A stretch of DNA of 64,000 bases from Thalassotalea insulae (GTDB lineage: Bacteria; Pseudomonadota; Gammaproteobacteria; Enterobacterales; Alteromonadaceae): the NCBI RefSeq assembly GCF_030161395.1, contig NZ_BSST01000001.1:3410001-3474000 (forward strand), in the 5' to 3' direction. The notes under the pieces are model-generated. The model saw only the letters and a program-made list of their open reading frames with translations. It searched no databases and was not told the DNA's origin. Both the position numbers and the translations under genes were made by a program. This document shows, in pieces, positions 52,241-61,478 of the stretch (positions are counted from its first letter, which is position 1; every line of letters begins with the position of its first letter).

Positions 52241-52429
52241 CTAAAATAATCCTGAATCTTCGGTGAGTACCTGATCTAATTCTTTTTCGATGGCGATTCT
52301 GACATCGACGGTAATATTCATATTAATTTCTATTGGCTTATCTGGCGCCTGCAATTGCACGGTTGGGCTGCATGCGATTAATAGCAGGGATAAACTGCAA
52401 TAGGTAACGGATAACAAAGGTCGCAACAT
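52241..52429 (-). CDS. ynbE: YnbE-like outer-membrane lipoprotein
   Basis: The 62-residue lipoprotein (lipobox LLLIACSPT) has the YnbE core VQLQAPDKPIEINMNITVDV. Its partner YdbH is encoded just upstream; in E. coli the two form a beta-stranded bridge across the periplasm. The gap after ydbH is 109 bases. Confidence 0.88.
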   Translation of the reverse strand: MLRPLLSVTYCSLSLLLIACSPTVQLQAPDKPIEINMNITVDVRIAIEKELDQVLTEDSGLF

Positions 52430-52538
52430 AGAATTTTCCTGTATAACAATAATCTTTCCTGATTAAGCCACTCATGGCTTTAAGAGTGTAGCAGTAATTA
52501 TTTATTGCTTCAGCTGAATATTGGCTGAACAACGGATC

Positions 52539-55037
52539 TTAATCATCTTTGGCTGTAGAAATACCTTGGGTTAAGGCTTTTTGGTTGAGTAAGTAATAGA
52601 GCGCTTTAGGCGGCAAGGTGCCTGAAATTACCGGGTTGATAGCGATGCTCTTGCCATGATAAAGCGCTGGATTATGGCCGACGATCCGCATCGGCAGACG
52701 GTATGCACCTTCGGTATTTAGCGGCAAGTGAGCCTCGCCATTTGTTAGTGTTAATTCCTGATATTGGAAGTTTTCTAACGCCTGAAAAGCAATGTTCTTT
52801 TCAGTAAACGGTGTGTTGTCTCCTGGTTGCAAGTATCTGATTTTTCCGGATTTTGTTGCCGTTAAATTGGCATTTTGTATCGTCAGCGCATCTCGGCTTA
52901 GCTCAAACGGGATCGCGCCTGATAATTTGCCACTTGCCTGTAAGCCATCGATATTGAGCCAAGTAATTAGTTTGGTTAAGTCCAGCTGCTTTGTCTGCCA
53001 TGCTAATTGCTGTTTCGTCTGAGTTAAATCCAGATTAGCTATTGATATTAAGTGTTCACCGCCAAATAAGGCAAAGCTCAATTTGGCATTACCTGATGCC
53101 AAATCATCATTCAAGCTGACATTGGCGCTGATATCTTCAATTGGAGGCAGGCTTGGGTTGCTAACTTGTTTAACCTTTATATTTACTTTGTGTCTGTCAT
53201 TTGTAAGGTGCAGAAAATCTATCTCAGCTTGCGATATTTTCTGTTGGTAACTTATCGCATCCAATTGTTTGATGCTTAATGTGGAATCCGGATTTAACGT
53301 TTTTAGCCATTGCTGCCAGGAAAAATCGTTTGCCAATGACAAATCCGTCTGACCGGAAATATTAATATCAGCTTTACCTGCCGTTATTTGCTCAGTTGCC
53401 CAAAACCAGGAAACCGGCCACTTGCTAAGCTCAAGCCCGCTCGCTTGAATTTGATACCTTAATTCCTGATTGTTAGTGCTTTGCAGTTTAGTGAATACAG
53501 TATTTTCAGGTGGTGAATTATGAGGCTGTGTTTGACAGGATATTGCGGATGCCGGTATTTGCCATTGCCAGTCGCAGTGGCTTGCTAAAGGTTTTTCAGC
53601 AACATCAGTGATAAAGTTTAGTGCGCCTTTTAGCTGTAGCGAGTGCAATAGCTTTGAGTTAACTGGCTGGTTGGTATCAACTTTGATGATAAAGTTTTGC
53701 GGTTGTATTACCAGTTTTTTAATTTGTATTTCCTGAAACGATTGAATCGGCACAATCACATTTTTTGATTCTAGTAAGGAATCGTTAAAAGTGGCTGTGA
53801 TTAGCTGGTCAGCTAGGATTGCATTTAACTGACTGGACAATAAAAGCTCACCGAGTTCAGTTGTTAGCGTCGTTTTTACTAACTGATTTGCTGCTAGCTT
53901 GGCAGTTATTTTTGCATCAGTGACGACTTGATCGTTGAGAGTGTTTATTGTCATTTTAGTTGGCTGCACGTTTAGGTGCTGGCCTTGGCCTTTAAGCTCG
54001 ATATTTGGGCTTTGCACTAAGGTGATGTTTGGCTGCTGCCAATTTAGTGTGAGTGGCTTGTTGTTATTCAATGTTGCCTGCCATTTGATGTCGTTGGTAG
54101 TGCTTTTGATCTCGCTTGGTAATTGTTGGTTAAGAGTTAATAGCTGTTCAGCCCAGTTAAGCTGTAGTTGATTACTTTTAATTGTTATGTGGTTTTCTGG
54201 CAGGTATATATCGCTGAACTTCACACTGGCATCGGCGCTGACCAAAGCATCGAGCCAATTGCTTATTTCTCTAGGTTGTTCAGGCAAGCCTATTGTTGCA
54301 TTTACTATTAGTTGGCCATTCGCCATTTGGATTTCAGGGAGCTTGATGTTGCTAAGTTGCTTTAACGCTGGAATTATCTGCTGATCGAGACTCATTGATA
54401 GCTTGAGTGGCGTCTCGCTGTGAGTCGCTTGGTCATAGTGTAATTGCAACTCTTGCTGAGCGAGTTTTACCATTAAGATGAGCGGTTGATTTATGCCTAT
54501 GTTTGTTAATCGAGCCTCAAGCGGATAGCGGGATTGTTTAACATAAAGCAGACCGTCAAGCGTGATAAGGTTTTGAGAGGTGGTGAATGTTCCGTTAAAG
54601 CGAAAATCATTAATTTGCACTTCTGTATGATTAATTTTGAGATTAATGGGGAGAGGATTAATAGCTGTTATCGGCAGTTGAAATGGCTGGTTGTCGAGGG
54701 CATTGCGACTATCACTGTCCTTAACGGTGACTTTAAGGGTGTCGAGTTGCCAGCTAAGCTCTCGATAGCGATAAGGGATGGCCAGCTCATTGAGCTTAAC
54801 TTTGGTGCCAGCGTTATTTTCTAGCGTTACTTGCGTAATATTTATGCCTGAGAGTGTGGGGTAATTAATAACTAGTTCATTAATAGCCCAAGGAGCTGGC
54901 AGGTAGTGCGATATTAATTTTTTGATAATAACAGGACTGGCAAGCCACAACAGAAGCAGACTCAGTAGCAAGATTAACGCTATTATTTTAATTACCTTGT
55001 TAATATGTAATGGCTGATTGGCTTGTTGTGTTGTCAC
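52539..55037 (-). CDS. ydbH: YdbH-family AsmA-like intermembrane lipid transport protein
   Basis: The 832-residue protein has an N-terminal membrane helix (about 13-33, IIALILLLSLLLLWLASPV) and a long periplasmic repeat of beta-strands typical of AsmA/Tam-like bridges. The C-terminal NPVISGTLPPKALYYLLN segment is well conserved in YdbH. Together with YnbE and YdbL it should carry phospholipids to the outer membrane, redundantly with TamB and YhdP in E. coli. Confidence 0.88.
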   Translation of the reverse strand: MTTQQANQPLHINKVIKIIALILLLSLLLLWLASPVIIKKLISHYLPAPWAINELVINYPTLSGINITQVTLENNAGTKVKLNELAIPYRYRELSWQLDTLKVTVKDSDSRNALDNQPFQLPITAINPLPINLKINHTEVQINDFRFNGTFTTSQNLITLDGLLYVKQSRYPLEARLTNIGINQPLILMVKLAQQELQLHYDQATHSETPLKLSMSLDQQIIPALKQLSNIKLPEIQMANGQLIVNATIGLPEQPREISNWLDALVSADASVKFSDIYLPENHITIKSNQLQLNWAEQLLTLNQQLPSEIKSTTNDIKWQATLNNNKPLTLNWQQPNITLVQSPNIELKGQGQHLNVQPTKMTINTLNDQVVTDAKITAKLAANQLVKTTLTTELGELLLSSQLNAILADQLITATFNDSLLESKNVIVPIQSFQEIQIKKLVIQPQNFIIKVDTNQPVNSKLLHSLQLKGALNFITDVAEKPLASHCDWQWQIPASAISCQTQPHNSPPENTVFTKLQSTNNQELRYQIQASGLELSKWPVSWFWATEQITAGKADINISGQTDLSLANDFSWQQWLKTLNPDSTLSIKQLDAISYQQKISQAEIDFLHLTNDRHKVNIKVKQVSNPSLPPIEDISANVSLNDDLASGNAKLSFALFGGEHLISIANLDLTQTKQQLAWQTKQLDLTKLITWLNIDGLQASGKLSGAIPFELSRDALTIQNANLTATKSGKIRYLQPGDNTPFTEKNIAFQALENFQYQELTLTNGEAHLPLNTEGAYRLPMRIVGHNPALYHGKSIAINPVISGTLPPKALYYLLNQKALTQGISTAKDD

Positions 55038-55399
55038 TGTCCTTAGGATCCGATTTTTCTTCAGAGCTTATAAATACCAGCTTATCATTTATTTAACTTC
55101 TAGTAAGCTAGGCCATTGATAAATAAAAATGTTGCTATGGTAATAAGAGCATGTATCACCAGTATGGATGTTGGTGTTGAGCTTCCATGGAAGGACTTGT
55201 AGCGTTTTGCTCGTTTACCGAGCAACAGCTATTGGAAACATCGTCTTTATTTAAGATGAGATTAAACAGTTGCTATTTTTTGCTAGATGGTGATAATCGC
55301 GCCATTAGTTTTTTAACACGCCTTTGAATATTCAGTTATTCACTAATAATAATTTCTACATTGCTATCACTAACGCTGGTCGTTATCGGTAATGTGTTT
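55038..55399. other. Non-coding stretch between ydbH and the btuB riboswitch
   Basis: This spacer holds the ydbH promoter (minus) and the btuB leader promoter (plus). A short hairpin GCTCG-TTTAC-CGAGC lies near 55209. No ORF or other element was recognised. Confidence 0.4.
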
Positions 55400-55550
55400 G
55401 TGTTATAGGGCTAAGCGCTAGTGCTGCTTGAATTTCTTTAAGTGGCATATTTTACAGCGAGTTTAAGGGAAGAAGATGAGAATTCTTCACTGCCCCCGCA
55501 ACGGTAATTGCAGTTTTTCTGCATAAGTCCGAGCACTTAAATTTGCTTAA
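55400..55550 (+). promoter_or_regulatory. Cobalamin riboswitch upstream of btuB
   Basis: The B12-box core CTGCCCCCGCAACGGTAAT (55487-55505) is preceded by GGGAA and a GAAGA/TCTTC stem, and followed by a TGCAG/CTGCA stem and AAGTCCGAG, the expected order in cobalamin riboswitches. The exact 5' and 3' limits are estimated. With adenosylcobalamin bound it should shut off btuB. The ribosome site of btuB (AAGAGG) lies about 55 bases further on, so control may be translational. Confidence 0.88.
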
Positions 55551-55609
55551 CTAACACTGCTTAAATGTGGTGATCACTATGATGCGGAGGGCATCATTAA
55601 AGAGGTCAT

Positions 55610-57481
55610 ATGAATCTTAAACAACATAAAACTTTTATTAAATCTGTGCTGGCACTTGCGATTGTCGGTACCATCTCTGCAACTGTCAACGCTACTACTA
55701 ACCCTGATACTGCGACTACCGATGAACTGGAAACCATTACCGTAACTGCGTCTCGCTCGCCAATGAGTATTGCTGACTCTTTAGCGAGCCAGGTGGTGAT
55801 CACTCGTGCAGATATTGAGCGCATTCAGCCAAAATCCGTGCTGGATCTATTAACATCTGTTGCCGGTATCGACATGTCTACCAATGGCGGTCGTGGTCAG
55901 AACTCATCGGTTTATATGCGCGGCGCTAACTCCGGCCATACTTTGGTGTTGCTAAATGGTGTGCGTATTAGTTCGGCAACCTTAGGTTCGACTAATGTTC
56001 AGGATATTGCGCCAGAGTTGATTGAGCGCATTGAAATTGTTAAAGGTCCGCGGGCAGCGCTTTGGGGATCAGATGCTATCGGCGGTGTTATTCAAATTTT
56101 TACCCGTAAACTGGCAGGCGGTGAACACCAGCTTAGTGCCGGCTTAGGTAGTCAGGGATATAAGCTGTTTAATGGCAGTGTCGGTTTAAGTCATGGCGAT
56201 GGTGCCACCAGCTTTAGTGTATCGCATGAAAAAAGTGACGGTTTTGATGTCAAAGATGACAGTGAAACTGATGAAGATGGTTATCGCTATGACTCCTTCG
56301 CTGTTAATGGGCAGCAAAAAGTAAATTCAGCATTATCACTAAATTGGCTTGCTCAGGTCGATCAAGGAGAAACGGAATATGATTCTGGGGGAGCTAATCA
56401 GAGTGACGTAAATAACCATGTTTGGCATTTGGGTGCGAAACTAAACTGGCTGGCGTCAGGCATTGCGAATGTGACTGAATTTGGTGTTAGCCAAAATCGT
56501 ACTTCCAGTATTGGTTACGGTAACGGAACTCGCAAAAGTGAGGGGCTTCAGTATGACTCTCGTCGTCAGCAATATTCGTTATTAAATAGCAGTAAATTGT
56601 CACAGCAATGGCATTTAAACCTTGGGGCTGATTTTTATCAGGAAACCCTAAAAGGAGATGCGCAGTATGATAGAACCGAACGTGATGTTTCCGGTGTCTT
56701 TGCTCATGCCATGTATCATCAGGATAAATTCTCATTTGAATTAGCGACCCGCTATGATGATGTCGAAGGTATTGATTCTGAGACTACCTATAATACCAGT
56801 GCTGGTTATCAGTTAACTGAACATACTAAGGTCAGTGTCTCTGCCGGAACCGGTTTTAAAGCGCCGACATTTAATGATTTATACTATCCACTAGGTTGGA
56901 ACTATATAGGTAATCCAGAATTAGTGTCGGAAACCTCAACCAGCTACGAATTTAGTGTCAGTAGTTATTTTGAGAGTGTTTCATTGGTGTTTAACCTTTA
57001 TCAAACGGATATCGAGCAGTTAATAGACTGGAGTGGTAGTACAGAAGAAGGCTACGTAACTCCTGTTAATGTTGATGATGTTGAAATTCAAGGTGCTGAA
57101 TTAGGTATTAACTATCAGGGGTTTGGCGGTGTGCATAAGCTTAATGTCAGTTATATTGAAGCAGAAGATGCCTCGACCGGTAAACAGTTGGGACGTCGCG
57201 CTAAACATCATTTGAGTTATCAATTTGATAAGACCTTAGGTAATGCGGATGTTTATGCTGAAGTGCAGTTTAAGGGGAAACGCTATGATTACCCTTATGG
57301 AGGAGGGGCAGTAAAGCTTGATGGTTATTCACTGGTCAATTTAGGTGTAAATTATGCTCTATCTAATAAGGTGAAGCTACAGGCTAAAATCAATAACGCT
57401 TTTAAGCATTCTTATCAAAATACTGATGGTTACTTTACACAAGGCAGAGTGGTGTATTTCGGCATCAGTTATCAGAACTAA
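55610..57481 (+). CDS. btuB: TonB-dependent vitamin B12 receptor BtuB
   Basis: The 623-residue outer-membrane protein has a signal peptide (to about residue 28, TISATVNA), a TonB-box-like ETITVTASR, a plug (VLDLLTSVAGIDMSTNGGRG, ERIEIVKGPRAALWGSDAIG) and a barrel ending in an aromatic residue pattern (VYFGISYQN). Length and the GQNSSVYMRGANSGHTLVL segment fit BtuB. Its cobalamin riboswitch confirms the assignment. It is the import partner of the salvage genes in the operon on the other strand. Confidence 0.93.
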   Translation: MNLKQHKTFIKSVLALAIVGTISATVNATTNPDTATTDELETITVTASRSPMSIADSLASQVVITRADIERIQPKSVLDLLTSVAGIDMSTNGGRGQNSSVYMRGANSGHTLVLLNGVRISSATLGSTNVQDIAPELIERIEIVKGPRAALWGSDAIGGVIQIFTRKLAGGEHQLSAGLGSQGYKLFNGSVGLSHGDGATSFSVSHEKSDGFDVKDDSETDEDGYRYDSFAVNGQQKVNSALSLNWLAQVDQGETEYDSGGANQSDVNNHVWHLGAKLNWLASGIANVTEFGVSQNRTSSIGYGNGTRKSEGLQYDSRRQQYSLLNSSKLSQQWHLNLGADFYQETLKGDAQYDRTERDVSGVFAHAMYHQDKFSFELATRYDDVEGIDSETTYNTSAGYQLTEHTKVSVSAGTGFKAPTFNDLYYPLGWNYIGNPELVSETSTSYEFSVSSYFESVSLVFNLYQTDIEQLIDWSGSTEEGYVTPVNVDDVEIQGAELGINYQGFGGVHKLNVSYIEAEDASTGKQLGRRAKHHLSYQFDKTLGNADVYAEVQFKGKRYDYPYGGGAVKLDGYSLVNLGVNYALSNKVKLQAKINNAFKHSYQNTDGYFTQGRVVYFGISYQN

Positions 57482-57499
57482 TTCTGATTAATAATGAGA

Positions 57500-57540
57500 A
57501 AATCCCGTATTAGTGGTAATAACTAATACGGGATTTTTTA
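57500..57540. terminator. Bidirectional terminator between btuB and cobD-like gene
   Basis: AAATCCCGTATTAGT (57500-57514) pairs perfectly with ACTAATACGGGATTT (57522-57536), followed by Ts and preceded by As. It separates two convergent genes, so it serves both. Confidence 0.9.
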
Positions 57541-58578
57541 TTAGTCAAGAAGTAACTTTTTGGCTTTTTGACAACTCTGCGTTAAACGGGGGATTTGTTC
57601 TGAGGTGGCGATGCCAAACCTTAAGCTGTCCTGCTCATCAGTCAGGCGACAATATAAGCCCTGCTGACATAATAAATGGTATAATTTAGGCGCATCACTT
57701 GGCTGTTTAAAGCGTAAGGTCAGAAATAAGTCCGTGCCTTTTATTTCATCGGATAAATGTCCATTAAAAACCTTCTCTAATACGATTTGCTGTTGCTGTC
57801 TTAAATGTTGTAATTGTTGCTTTTGCTGAGCCTGCCATTTTATATCAGTTAATGCCTGTTCGGCGATAAATTGCGCCGGGCCGTTAACTTGCCACGGTGA
57901 CTGACAGCGTTTAAATGAATCGCACCAAGTGCTATCTGCGATTAAAAAGCCAATCCGTAGTCCGGCTAGGCCAAAAAATTTGCCAAACGAGCGTAATGCC
58001 AGTGTATGCTCATCGGTTATTGGTGAAGCCAGCGATTCATCAGGCATAACATCGATAAATGCTTCATCAACTATTAACAAGCCATCGAGTTTTTGCATTT
58101 GTCTTCGATAGCTAAGCAGTTCCTGCCGAGTAAAAAACTTTCCGGTTGGATTATTCGGATTGATCACTACCAGTACCGAATGTGGAGTGAGCTCAGCAAG
58201 TGGTGGTAGTTCATCTTGATAATACATTAGCTGAAAACCTGCCTGTTGCCAGGCGTAGGCATGCTCTTTGTAACCGCGCTCAGGCAAATAAACATGCTCC
58301 CCTTTAGGCTGATGTAGTCGATATAACTGAGGCAAAGCACTAATGACGGCCTGACTGCCATTGGTAACGACCAGTTGTTGACAGCGATAATAATCTTGGG
58401 CGGCGATGATTAATTTTTCACTAAGTTGTGGCAACTGCTGCCAAATGGCTAACGGGATCTCCTTAGGAATTGGATAACTTAATGGTGCAATACCGGTTGA
58501 TAAGTCGAGCCAGTCACTTACTGGAATATTGTATTGTTTTGCTATCTGGTTAAGCTGGCCGCCGTGAATTAAGGTCAT
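57541..58578 (-). CDS. Threonine-phosphate decarboxylase (CobD/CobC type)
   Basis: The 345-residue PLP aminotransferase-fold protein shows HGGQLNQIAKQY and DWLDLSTGIAPLSYP at the N-terminus, VVINPNNPTGKF, and the PLP lysine in LRSFGKFFGLAGLRIGFL. These are signatures of the enzyme that decarboxylates threonine phosphate to aminopropanol phosphate for the B12 nucleotide loop. The start is 7 bases after cbiB. Symbols differ between species (cobD in Salmonella, cobC in Pseudomonas), so none is given. Confidence 0.9.
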   Translation of the reverse strand: MTLIHGGQLNQIAKQYNIPVSDWLDLSTGIAPLSYPIPKEIPLAIWQQLPQLSEKLIIAAQDYYRCQQLVVTNGSQAVISALPQLYRLHQPKGEHVYLPERGYKEHAYAWQQAGFQLMYYQDELPPLAELTPHSVLVVINPNNPTGKFFTRQELLSYRRQMQKLDGLLIVDEAFIDVMPDESLASPITDEHTLALRSFGKFFGLAGLRIGFLIADSTWCDSFKRCQSPWQVNGPAQFIAEQALTDIKWQAQQKQQLQHLRQQQQIVLEKVFNGHLSDEIKGTDLFLTLRFKQPSDAPKLYHLLCQQGLYCRLTDEQDSLRFGIATSEQIPRLTQSCQKAKKLLLD

Positions 58579-58585
58579 AGGTGCT

Positions 58586-59602
58586 TTAATAATAATGAAA
58601 TATTAAAATTGTTAACTGATAAATAAAGGTGGTAATGACTAATAGCATACTGGCATTGGTGACAATTGTTAAACTGGCTTTGATGTCTTGAGCCTGCACT
58701 GGCCTTCCTTGCCCTAAAGTTACCGAGTTGAGTTGTTGGCCGTGATAATTTGCCGTGCCGCCAAGCTGGCGTTTTAAAACGGTTGCTCCAGCGGCCATTA
58801 CCCAGCCGCCATTATGGCTTTTATAACTATTACCTTGCTGGTAGGCGTTACTTAGCGCTTGTTTAAGGTTACCTTGCATTGCATAGAGCACAGTACAAAT
58901 TTTTCCTGAAATAAAACCAAGTAAGTCATCGAGTTTGGCACTGGCATAGCCAAAATGTAGATAGCGCGGCGTTTTATAACCCCACATTGCATCTAAGGTA
59001 TTGGCCAGTCGGTGGATGATCACCAGCGGGGCTCCGCCAATCAGGTAACAAACTAATGAGGCGATAACCGCATCATGGCCGTTTTCCAGCATGGATTCTA
59101 CTGTTGCACGCGCGATTTCCTGCTCTGATAGCTTGTTGGTATCTCGGCTGACAATATAGCCGGTAAAGTGACGGGCGCTGGCAATATCGTTATTAGCTAG
59201 TGGCCGGTATATTTGCATTGCGTGCTGGTGCAGGCTGTTAAGGCCGAGCGCCAGGTACAGTATTGTGGCATCACAGAGCAGTTGCCAGTACCAGTTAAGG
59301 TTTGACAGCAAATAAAAATATAATAGTGGTATTGGCATCACCAGCAGGCACCAGGAAATCAGGCCAACGACTTTTACTTTCAATTGAGTAGGTAGCACAT
59401 TCTTAGCCGCGACTATGTGGTGATCTGGATTGAGTTTAGCTTCAATGACATTAGCAAGTGTGCCAAAAGCAACCAGGTAATGATAATGTTTGGCTTCTCC
59501 TAATCGCTTGTCTAACAGTAAGGCCAGCAAAATAGTCAGGCTGGTGGAAAACGTTGGTAAGACAGCCCAAAGCTGCTCACTTAGTGTAATTAACCCGTCC
59601 AT
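58586..59602 (-). CDS. cbiB: Adenosylcobinamide-phosphate synthase CbiB
   Basis: The 338-residue membrane protein joins aminopropanol phosphate to cobyric acid. Recognisable pieces are ATVESMLENGHDAVIASLVC, IIHRLANTLDAMWGY and SAKLDDLLGFISGKICTVL, with about six membrane helices. The N-terminus is less like the usual DxxxGEPxxxHPV motif than expected (LDKRLGEAKHYHYLVAFG). Second gene of a three-gene operon. Confidence 0.87.
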   Translation of the reverse strand: MDGLITLSEQLWAVLPTFSTSLTILLALLLDKRLGEAKHYHYLVAFGTLANVIEAKLNPDHHIVAAKNVLPTQLKVKVVGLISWCLLVMPIPLLYFYLLSNLNWYWQLLCDATILYLALGLNSLHQHAMQIYRPLANNDIASARHFTGYIVSRDTNKLSEQEIARATVESMLENGHDAVIASLVCYLIGGAPLVIIHRLANTLDAMWGYKTPRYLHFGYASAKLDDLLGFISGKICTVLYAMQGNLKQALSNAYQQGNSYKSHNGGWVMAAGATVLKRQLGGTANYHGQQLNSVTLGQGRPVQAQDIKASLTIVTNASMLLVITTFIYQLTILIFHYY

Positions 59603-59634
59603 AACGACATTCCTTGTTTCAATACCGCCCTAAT

Positions 59635-60231
59635 CTATGATGCCAACGCCAGTTGATGAAGCTGAAAGCTTTTGATTTGGTGTTGATAGCTTAAATGGAT
59701 AATATCGCCGTTATTAAATAATTCATAGGCACTAGCGTTGGAATGATAACCTTGTTTCGCGAGCAAGCAACGTAGTGCTTCACCGTGGCAAATGACTAAT
59801 ACATTCTTGTTAAGATAGGCTTTTGCAATTTGTTCTAATACCTGAGAAATACGCTGAGCACAATCAATAGCGCTTTCACCGCCTAATGGCTTTGCTTGAG
59901 TAAATTGCTGAAAAATTTTCTGATAATCTGGCGATGCCTGAATATTTTTTAATTGTTGGCCTTGCCAGTGTCCTAAGTGTCGTTCAGTTAAATCACTCTC
60001 AGTTTGATGTGGGATTTTTAAAATTTCTTGGCAAATTTGGGCGCTGGTGATGGCACGACCAAGGGGAGATGAAATAATGTGACTTATGTTGCTTTTTTCC
60101 AGACGTTCGGCGATATTTCTTGCTTGTTGTCTGCCTTTTGTCGTTAATTCACTATCAAGCTGTCCTTGAAAACGTTGCACTTTGTTCCACTTGGTTTCTC
60201 CGTGGCGCGCTAAATATAAATTAGCCTTCAT
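59635..60231 (-). CDS. Alpha-ribazole phosphatase-like histidine phosphatase
   Basis: The 198-residue histidine phosphatase has the catalytic LARHGETKWNKVQRFQGQLD motif, the second Arg region (SSPLGRAITSAQICQEIL) and the distal His in VICHGEALRCLLAK. Within the cbiB operon the likely role is removing the 5'-phosphate from alpha-ribazole phosphate (CobC). A general phosphoglycerate-mutase-like activity is the alternative. First gene of the operon. Confidence 0.78.
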   Translation of the reverse strand: MKANLYLARHGETKWNKVQRFQGQLDSELTTKGRQQARNIAERLEKSNISHIISSPLGRAITSAQICQEILKIPHQTESDLTERHLGHWQGQQLKNIQASPDYQKIFQQFTQAKPLGGESAIDCAQRISQVLEQIAKAYLNKNVLVICHGEALRCLLAKQGYHSNASAYELFNNGDIIHLSYQHQIKSFQLHQLALAS

Positions 60232-60424
60232 TTAATTTTATTGCTCCTGGCGCTAGGTCTGGATGAACAAACTGGATGCGCAGCATAGCGAAACTCGCAC
60301 TCGGCTTCAATCTATATCACCTTGAAAGATTTTAAAAATTATTGTGGTTAGATGAGTTGTTTTTTCGGCGTTTTTGCTATTGAAGCGAAGCAGGTTATCA
60401 CGTAATATCTGCAGTGATTTAGGT
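60232..60424. other. Leader region between two divergent B12 operons
   Basis: This spacer should contain the promoter of the minus-strand cob operon and that of the riboswitch transcript on the plus strand. No cobalamin riboswitch is seen on the minus strand. No other element was identified. Confidence 0.4.
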
Positions 60425-60630
60425 GTCTTAGCAGTCGTAATACTTTGATCGAACAAAGCATTACGACACTGTAAAGATGAAACGTGAAACTGGTGAAATG
60501 CCAGTACTGCCCCCGCAACGGTAACTGTGAGCAGCAACGTAACCACTGTATTTAAACGATTCTGTCGTTAGCTGGATATGGGAAGGTGTTGCAAATGCGA
60601 TGAACAGAAGTCCGGAGACCGGCCTGATCA
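60425..60630 (+). promoter_or_regulatory. Cobalamin riboswitch upstream of membrane protein and cbiA
   Basis: ACTGGTGAAATGCCAGT forms the stem before the B12-box core ACTGCCCCCGCAACGGTAAC (60507-60526), and AGTCCGGAGACCGGCCTG (60609-60626) gives the conserved 3' end. A strong hairpin (GTCGTAAT 60434-60441 with ATTACGAC 60460-60467) marks the 5' side. It faces the plus strand, so it controls the gene at 60822 and probably cbiA. Boundaries are estimated. Confidence 0.92.
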
Positions 60631-60821
60631 TGCCTAATTTATTAGGTATTGTTTGAGAACTGCGGTGGGCGGTGAACCAAAGACAGATAAAAGCTAAGCA
60701 GCAGGCCCGTGTTTTACCAGTACAATGCTTAACTAGTTTTTGATGCTGCATGGCTGCCAAACTTTATCTACTTTGATTTCCAACACCGTTAAACTTTGTT
60801 TATTGTGACAACGGAATCGTT

Positions 60822-61439
60822 ATGAAATCAGTTAAATTGCCCCAACCTGTTAGTATCACTTTGGCCCTGTTTGTGTTACTGACGTTATTAATGGTAGCGA
60901 CTCGCGGCCACCATTTTGCCAGTCTTAATCATTTACCCAGTGCATCAACCGCGATTTTCTTTATTGCTGGCATGTATTTGAGAAATATGAAAGCGTTTTG
61001 GTTTTTCTATTTACTCACCATAGGGCTTGATTTAGCGTCATCTTATTCTCGGGGTTATTTGGGCGATTGTTTAACCCCTTCATACCCTGCGCTGGTTGTT
61101 AGTTATGGCTTGATGTTTGTCGGTGGCTATTGGGCAAAGCCTCAATGGCGACAATCTAGTGCTGGCCTGTCGAGTATCAAAGTAGCTGCTACTTTATTTA
61201 TTGTCGGTTCAATAGCATTTTTCATTTCTAATGGGAGTTATTACGCTTTCTCGGGTAACTTTGCTTCTTTATCCTGGCAAGAATACCTAGCTCGTGTCGA
61301 AAAATATTATGCCAGTGCTGTTACTAAGCCCGTCTTTTACGTGGTAATTGCGGTCGCGATAGACTTTGTTGGCAGTTGTTTATTACGTCAGCAGAAGGTC
61401 ATTGCCAAATTTAATGCTAAGGAGAGCGCTAAGTTATAG
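60822..61439 (+). CDS. B12-riboswitch-controlled membrane protein, unknown substrate
   Basis: The 205-residue protein has about six membrane helices and no signal peptide cleavage site. Conserved-looking segments are NHLPSASTAIFFIAGMYL, LDLASSYSRGYLGDCLTPSY and YYASAVTKPVFYVVIAVAI. I cannot name its family. Size, helix number and the riboswitch before it suggest a small transporter for cobalt or a B12 precursor, similar in scale to ECF S-components, but this is inference. It is followed by cbiA after 39 bases. Confidence 0.75.
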   Translation: MKSVKLPQPVSITLALFVLLTLLMVATRGHHFASLNHLPSASTAIFFIAGMYLRNMKAFWFFYLLTIGLDLASSYSRGYLGDCLTPSYPALVVSYGLMFVGGYWAKPQWRQSSAGLSSIKVAATLFIVGSIAFFISNGSYYAFSGNFASLSWQEYLARVEKYYASAVTKPVFYVVIAVAIDFVGSCLLRQQKVIAKFNAKESAKL

Positions 61440-61478
61440 CGTAGTTATTAATGATGAACGATAACAGAGGTATAACTA

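Noticed and set aside
52338..52532. 64-codon minus-strand ORF overlapping ynbE
   Set aside because: YnbE in the other frame has a lipobox and the conserved core; this one has neither.
57541..60231. Third cobalamin riboswitch for the minus-strand cob operon
   Set aside because: No B12-box core was found on the minus strand upstream of 60231; both cores in the locus read in the plus direction.
60461..60760. 99-codon minus-strand ORF over the second riboswitch
   Set aside because: The region is a structured RNA leader on the plus strand; the ORF follows its GC-rich conserved core by chance.
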